NCBI GenBank assembly: GCA_002789615.1
Contig: PFTO01000180.1
Span: 1-7,986, forward strand
DNA: 7,986 nt
Origin: Acidobacteria bacterium CG_4_9_14_3_um_filter_49_7
Lineage (GTDB): Bacteria > Acidobacteriota > Holophagae > Thermotomaculales > Thermotomaculaceae
Reading direction: 5' to 3'
Part shown: piece after piece, positions 5,474-7,986 of the stretch
How positions within the stretch are numbered: the stretch's first letter is position 1
Layout: the number at the start of each line of letters is the position of its first letter
Made by a program: the position numbers and the translations under genes
The notes under the pieces: model-generated
The model's database searches: none
Seen by the model: only the letters and a program-made list of their open reading frames with translations
What the model was told of the DNA's origin: nothing

Positions 5474-6232
5474 CTACTCAAACCTCGCAACCAATTGTTC
5501 CTGTTTTTCTTCGGTAAAAATCGTTCTCCGCTGGAGAATAATTTCTGAAAATGTGTCCGTCTGGGTCGCCTTCAGAGCTCCTTCCCGCACCAGCTCCAAC
5601 ATTGAAACAAAGAGATAAACCACAAACCCCCGTTCCCGTACTCTGGCCAACGCAGAAAATCGCACCTTCCTTTTTTCTGCAAATACACTGAACAGCAGGG
5701 AAAGCACATCCTTCATCGTATATGGTTTGGGCCTGATCAGAATCGGGCGAAGCGCTTTCCGGCGTTCCACTACCCTTGCGTAGTGTTCGACCAACAGAAA
5801 AGCTCCATTGTCTCCGACTTTGAATTCCCAGTCCTCTTTCTCTATTTTTTCCTTATAGGATCTGGGGAAGCTTCGGGAAATTTCCTTGTGACGCTCTCTC
5901 AGTTTCCCTGCCTGGGTAAGTACCTTCTCATATTCTTCCAATTGAAAAATCAACTCTTCCCGCATCTCTTCGAAAGCTTCCTGCTCACGGGGAATCATTG
6001 ATTTCGCCTTCATCAGCATCAAGGTTGATGCCATTACAAAATAGTCCCCGGCAATGTCCAGGTTCAATTCTTCCATTCGATTCAGGTACTCCGCGTACTG
6101 TTCAGTAATGGGAGCAATGGAAATGTCGGCTATTGCCATCTTCTGTTTTCTTACCAGGTGCAGCAGCATATCCAGCGGGCCGTTGAATCCTTCCAGTTGT
6201 AATTCCAGGTCAAAAGTTGGAGAAAAATCCAT
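5474..6232 (-). CDS. scpA: Segregation and condensation protein A (kleisin)
   Basis: ScpA is the kleisin that bridges the SMC head and neck and recruits ScpB. The 252-residue product has the expected N-terminal SMC-neck-binding domain (LEGFNGPLDMLLHLVRKQKM, residues 13-32, followed by ADISIAPITEQYAEYL), then ASTLMLMKAKSMIP (68-81), an acidic helical linker (about 84-150) that binds ScpB, and a C-terminal winged helix (about 180-250, including RFSALARVRERGFVVYLFVSMLELVREGAL). Its ATG at 6232 shares one base with the TAA of trpS (TAATG), and GAGG sits five bases upstream, so start choice is firm. It ends in TAG one base before the chosen scpB start. Confidence 0.97.
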   Translation of the reverse strand: MDFSPTFDLELQLEGFNGPLDMLLHLVRKQKMAIADISIAPITEQYAEYLNRMEELNLDIAGDYFVMASTLMLMKAKSMIPREQEAFEEMREELIFQLEEYEKVLTQAGKLRERHKEISRSFPRSYKEKIEKEDWEFKVGDNGAFLLVEHYARVVERRKALRPILIRPKPYTMKDVLSLLFSVFAEKRKVRFSALARVRERGFVVYLFVSMLELVREGALKATQTDTFSEIILQRRTIFTEEKQEQLVARFE

Positions 6233-7233
6233 TAATGCCTCTTCAAATTCATTGCGCTACGAACCTCGTCCATTGTGGAAGCCGCCACCTCCCTGGCCTT
6301 AATCGCTCCCGCGTCCAACACGTCATTCAGATAGTCGCCATCTTCCTTCAGCCTTTTCACCCGGTCTCCAACCGGCAGCACTTCCTCCAGAACGTGAGGA
6401 ATAAGTACCTTCTTGCAGTCGAAGCACCCGATCCCGGCAGTTCGACAGCCCGTAGCACAATCCGCCTGCTCTGTTGGTGTAGAGAAAATTTTGTGAAGAT
6501 CAAATACCGGACAATCGTCCGGATCTCCGGGATCCGTTCTTCTCACCCGTCTTGTATCTGTCACCATCGTCAACAGCTTCTTCGTAATTTCCTCTTCTGT
6601 ATCCTCAAGATAGATAGCATTACCGTAACTTTTACTCATTTTCCGGCCATCCAGTCCCGGTACACGTCTGGCTACCGTCAATTTTGCCTCTGGTTCGGGG
6701 AATATCGAAGTTCCGGTAATGTGGTGAAACCGCCGAACAATTTCCCTTGCCAGCTCAAGATGATAGAGCTGATCTTCCCCCACAGGCACCAGATTTGCCT
6801 TATAGATAATGATGTCCGCAGTCTGCAGGACGGGATAACCGAGGAATCCATAGTTGGACAAGTCCTTATCCGTGATCTGTGCCTTCTTTTCCTTATATGT
6901 GGGCACGCGTTCCAGCCACGCCAAGGGCGTCATCATCGACAGAAGCAGGTGAAGTTCCGCGTGCTCCTTCACGTCCGATTGGACAAAAATGACGCTCTTT
7001 TCAGGATCTACACCAGCTGCGATAAACCCCGCAGCCACCTCAGTCACATATGCCTGCAGCTTGCCGGGATCACTGTACATGGATGTCAAAGCGTGCCAGT
7101 CAACCACTGAATAGAAGCAGTTGTTTTCTTCCTGCAATGACACATAATTTCTCAATGCCCCCACCAGATGGCCAATATGCAGCCGTCCCGTGGGCTGGGT
7201 TCCGCTCAAAACTCGTTTTTTCTCATTCACCAT
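6232..7233 (-). CDS. trpS: Tryptophanyl-tRNA synthetase with [4Fe-4S] cysteine motif
   Basis: The enzyme charges tRNA-Trp with tryptophan using ATP. The 333-residue class I synthetase shows the HIGH signature (His19-His22, in PTGRLHIGHLVGA) and KMSKS at 198-202, plus GEDQLYHLELAREIVRRFH. Cys241, Cys263, Cys270 and Cys273 form C-x21-C-x6-C-x2-C near the C-terminal anticodon-recognition region, almost identical to the C-x22-C-x6-C-x2-C site that binds a [4Fe-4S] cluster in the Thermotoga maritima enzyme; Cys259 is an extra nearby cysteine. The ATG at 7233 follows the protease stop by one base, with GGGAG about six bases ahead. No T-box or trp attenuator precedes it, because the upstream gene abuts it, so expression probably follows the operon promoter. 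Confidence 0.97.
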   Translation of the reverse strand: MVNEKKRVLSGTQPTGRLHIGHLVGALRNYVSLQEENNCFYSVVDWHALTSMYSDPGKLQAYVTEVAAGFIAAGVDPEKSVIFVQSDVKEHAELHLLLSMMTPLAWLERVPTYKEKKAQITDKDLSNYGFLGYPVLQTADIIIYKANLVPVGEDQLYHLELAREIVRRFHHITGTSIFPEPEAKLTVARRVPGLDGRKMSKSYGNAIYLEDTEEEITKKLLTMVTDTRRVRRTDPGDPDDCPVFDLHKIFSTPTEQADCATGCRTAGIGCFDCKKVLIPHVLEEVLPVGDRVKRLKEDGDYLNDVLDAGAIKAREVAASTMDEVRSAMNLKRH

Positions 7234-7234
7234 T

Positions 7235-7870
7235 CTATGCTCCCAGAATTCTCATGATTACGTGATACAACGGGGTAAAGATCACATCCAACACGTTTGT
7301 ATAAATCAGTACCAGAAGGATGATAAACCCATATGGCCCGATAACTCTCATATAGTTCAAATACGCCTTTTCTGAAATGAAACCCGACAAAACACCGGAT
7401 CCATCCAGGGGAGGGATCGGGATCAGGTTAAACACTGCCAGTACAAAATTGATGATCACCAGATAAAACAGCAAATACACCACGGGTTCCAGTACCGAAC
7501 CTTTGTAGATGAACAGTACCGAAATCTTATACAAAACGATGGCAATGATTCCCATAATGATGTTGCTCAATGGGCCGGCAAAAGAAACCAGGAACATGCC
7601 ATACTTGCGGTCCTTGAAATTCAACGGGTTTACCGGTACAGGCTTTGCCCATCCAAAAAAGATAAACCCGGTAAAAATTTGCAAAATCGGCAAAATCACC
7701 GTCCCGATAATGTCCATGTGAACGATAGGATTCAGCGAAATTCTACCCAGCCGCTTCGCTGTGTCATCCCCCATCCAGTGGGCGGAAAGCGCATGGGCGG
7801 ATTCATGAACAACCAGTGAAAATAGCAGCGCCACGTATTGAAGTAATCCAACTTGTATGGGAACTCGCAC
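7235..7870 (-). CDS. Site-2-protease family membrane zinc metalloprotease (M50)
   Basis: This is a 211-residue polytopic membrane protein of the short M50 family that lacks PDZ or CBS domains. His22-Glu23-Ser-Ala-His26 is the HEXXH zinc site within the first membrane helix, and NLIPIPPLDG (148-157) supplies the third zinc ligand Asp156. FAGPLSN (98-104) and ISLNP are further family motifs. Such enzymes cut substrates inside the membrane, but the substrate of this small class, common next to trpS and scpA in Bacillota, is generally unknown. The start is the GTG at 7870 with GGAGG five bases upstream; two ATGs in the same stretch (7875, 7872) are out of frame. It is the first gene of the operon, one base ahead of trpS. 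Confidence 0.93.
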   Translation of the reverse strand: MRVPIQVGLLQYVALLFSLVVHESAHALSAHWMGDDTAKRLGRISLNPIVHMDIIGTVILPILQIFTGFIFFGWAKPVPVNPLNFKDRKYGMFLVSFAGPLSNIIMGIIAIVLYKISVLFIYKGSVLEPVVYLLFYLVIINFVLAVFNLIPIPPLDGSGVLSGFISEKAYLNYMRVIGPYGFIILLVLIYTNVLDVIFTPLYHVIMRILGA

Positions 7871-7898
7871 ATCATCCTCCAGTTTTCAGAGTCAGTTC

Positions 7899-7926
7899 AT
7901 TGTACCAGAAAGGAGCATCCGCGCAA
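7899..7926 (-). promoter_or_regulatory. Candidate promoter of the protease-trpS-scpAB operon
   Basis: On the minus strand TTGCGC (7926-7921, -35) and TACAAT (7904-7899, -10) are 16 bases apart. Transcription would start near 7892, giving a leader of about 22 bases that ends in the GGAGG Shine-Dalgarno of the first gene, too short for a riboswitch or T-box. No other promoter is evident between genes of the operon, where gaps are at most a dozen bases. Confidence 0.55.
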
Positions 7927-7952
7927 GCGCAGAACAAGGCGCTGCGCCGCAG
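7927..7952. other. GC-rich palindromic stretch at right edge
   Basis: GCGCAG (7927-7932) pairs with CTGCGC (7942-7947), and GGCGC/GCGCC (7939-7943/7944-7948 region) gives an alternative fold. The segment CAAGGCGCTGCGCCGCAG resembles the core at 1291-1308 of the non-coding interval (CGGCGCCTTGCGCCGCAG). No coding frame or T-tract is seen in 7927-7986. It may be a dispersed intergenic repeat or part of an element continuing beyond the window. Confidence 0.3.
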
Positions 7953-7986
7953 ATCGAGTACAAGACAAGGTTGAGGTTAAGTCCGG

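Noticed and set aside
6217..7110. A 297-codon plus-strand open frame
   Set aside because: It is wholly antisense to trpS, which has intact signature motifs; the antisense translation is Cys/His/Ser-rich without any recognisable domain.
1..7986. CRISPR array, insertion sequence or transposase
   Set aside because: No regularly spaced direct repeats, terminal inverted repeats flanking a gene, or transposase motifs were seen.

Overview
The window looks like chromosomal DNA from a Gram-positive bacterium, most likely an anaerobic member of the Clostridia or a related Bacillota lineage. The reasons are: the M50 protease-trpS-scpA-scpB-rluB-cmk gene order; strong Shine-Dalgarno sequences (GGAGG, GAGGAGG) ahead of closely packed genes; a tRNA-Leu with encoded CCA; a tryptophanyl-tRNA synthetase carrying an iron-sulfur cysteine motif; and a structured RNA resembling the raiA motif of Bacillota and Actinomycetota. 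By eye the base composition is near balanced. No species is claimed.

Layout. Bases 1-948 (+) hold the 3' part of an Ntn-hydrolase gene (acyl-CoA:6-APA acyltransferase / C45 type) whose start and catalytic Cys lie off the left edge. A near-consensus promoter (1023-1051) then drives tRNA-Leu(UAA) at 1060-1146. Bases 1147-1743 have no convincing protein gene but are rich in RNA structure: a long hairpin at 1258-1316, a multi-helix RNA at about 1414-1581 that I assign with moderate confidence to the raiA motif, an A/T hairpin at 1623-1649, a 61-nt hairpin at 1651-1711 and a rho-independent terminator at 1712-1745.

From 7870 down to 1744, on the minus strand, eight genes form one tight operon: site-2-type zinc protease, trpS, scpA, scpB, a large-subunit-type 16S/23S pseudouridine synthase (RluB/RsuA family), a HisC-like aminotransferase, cmk, and an unrecognised six-segment membrane protein. 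Gaps are from -35 to +12 bases, with several stop/start overlaps, so the genes are probably co-transcribed from a promoter at 7899-7926 and translationally coupled. It is a growth-linked housekeeping operon: tRNA charging, chromosome condensation (ScpA and ScpB join SMC), rRNA modification, amino-acid transamination and CMP/dCMP recycling.

The operon converges on the tRNA/ncRNA transcript, and the terminator T-tract abuts the stop codon of the last operon gene. The most interesting region is the roughly 600-base non-coding interval, where a raiA-like RNA appears without raiA/hpf or comFC beside it and with additional structured elements on both sides that the known motif does not obviously explain.
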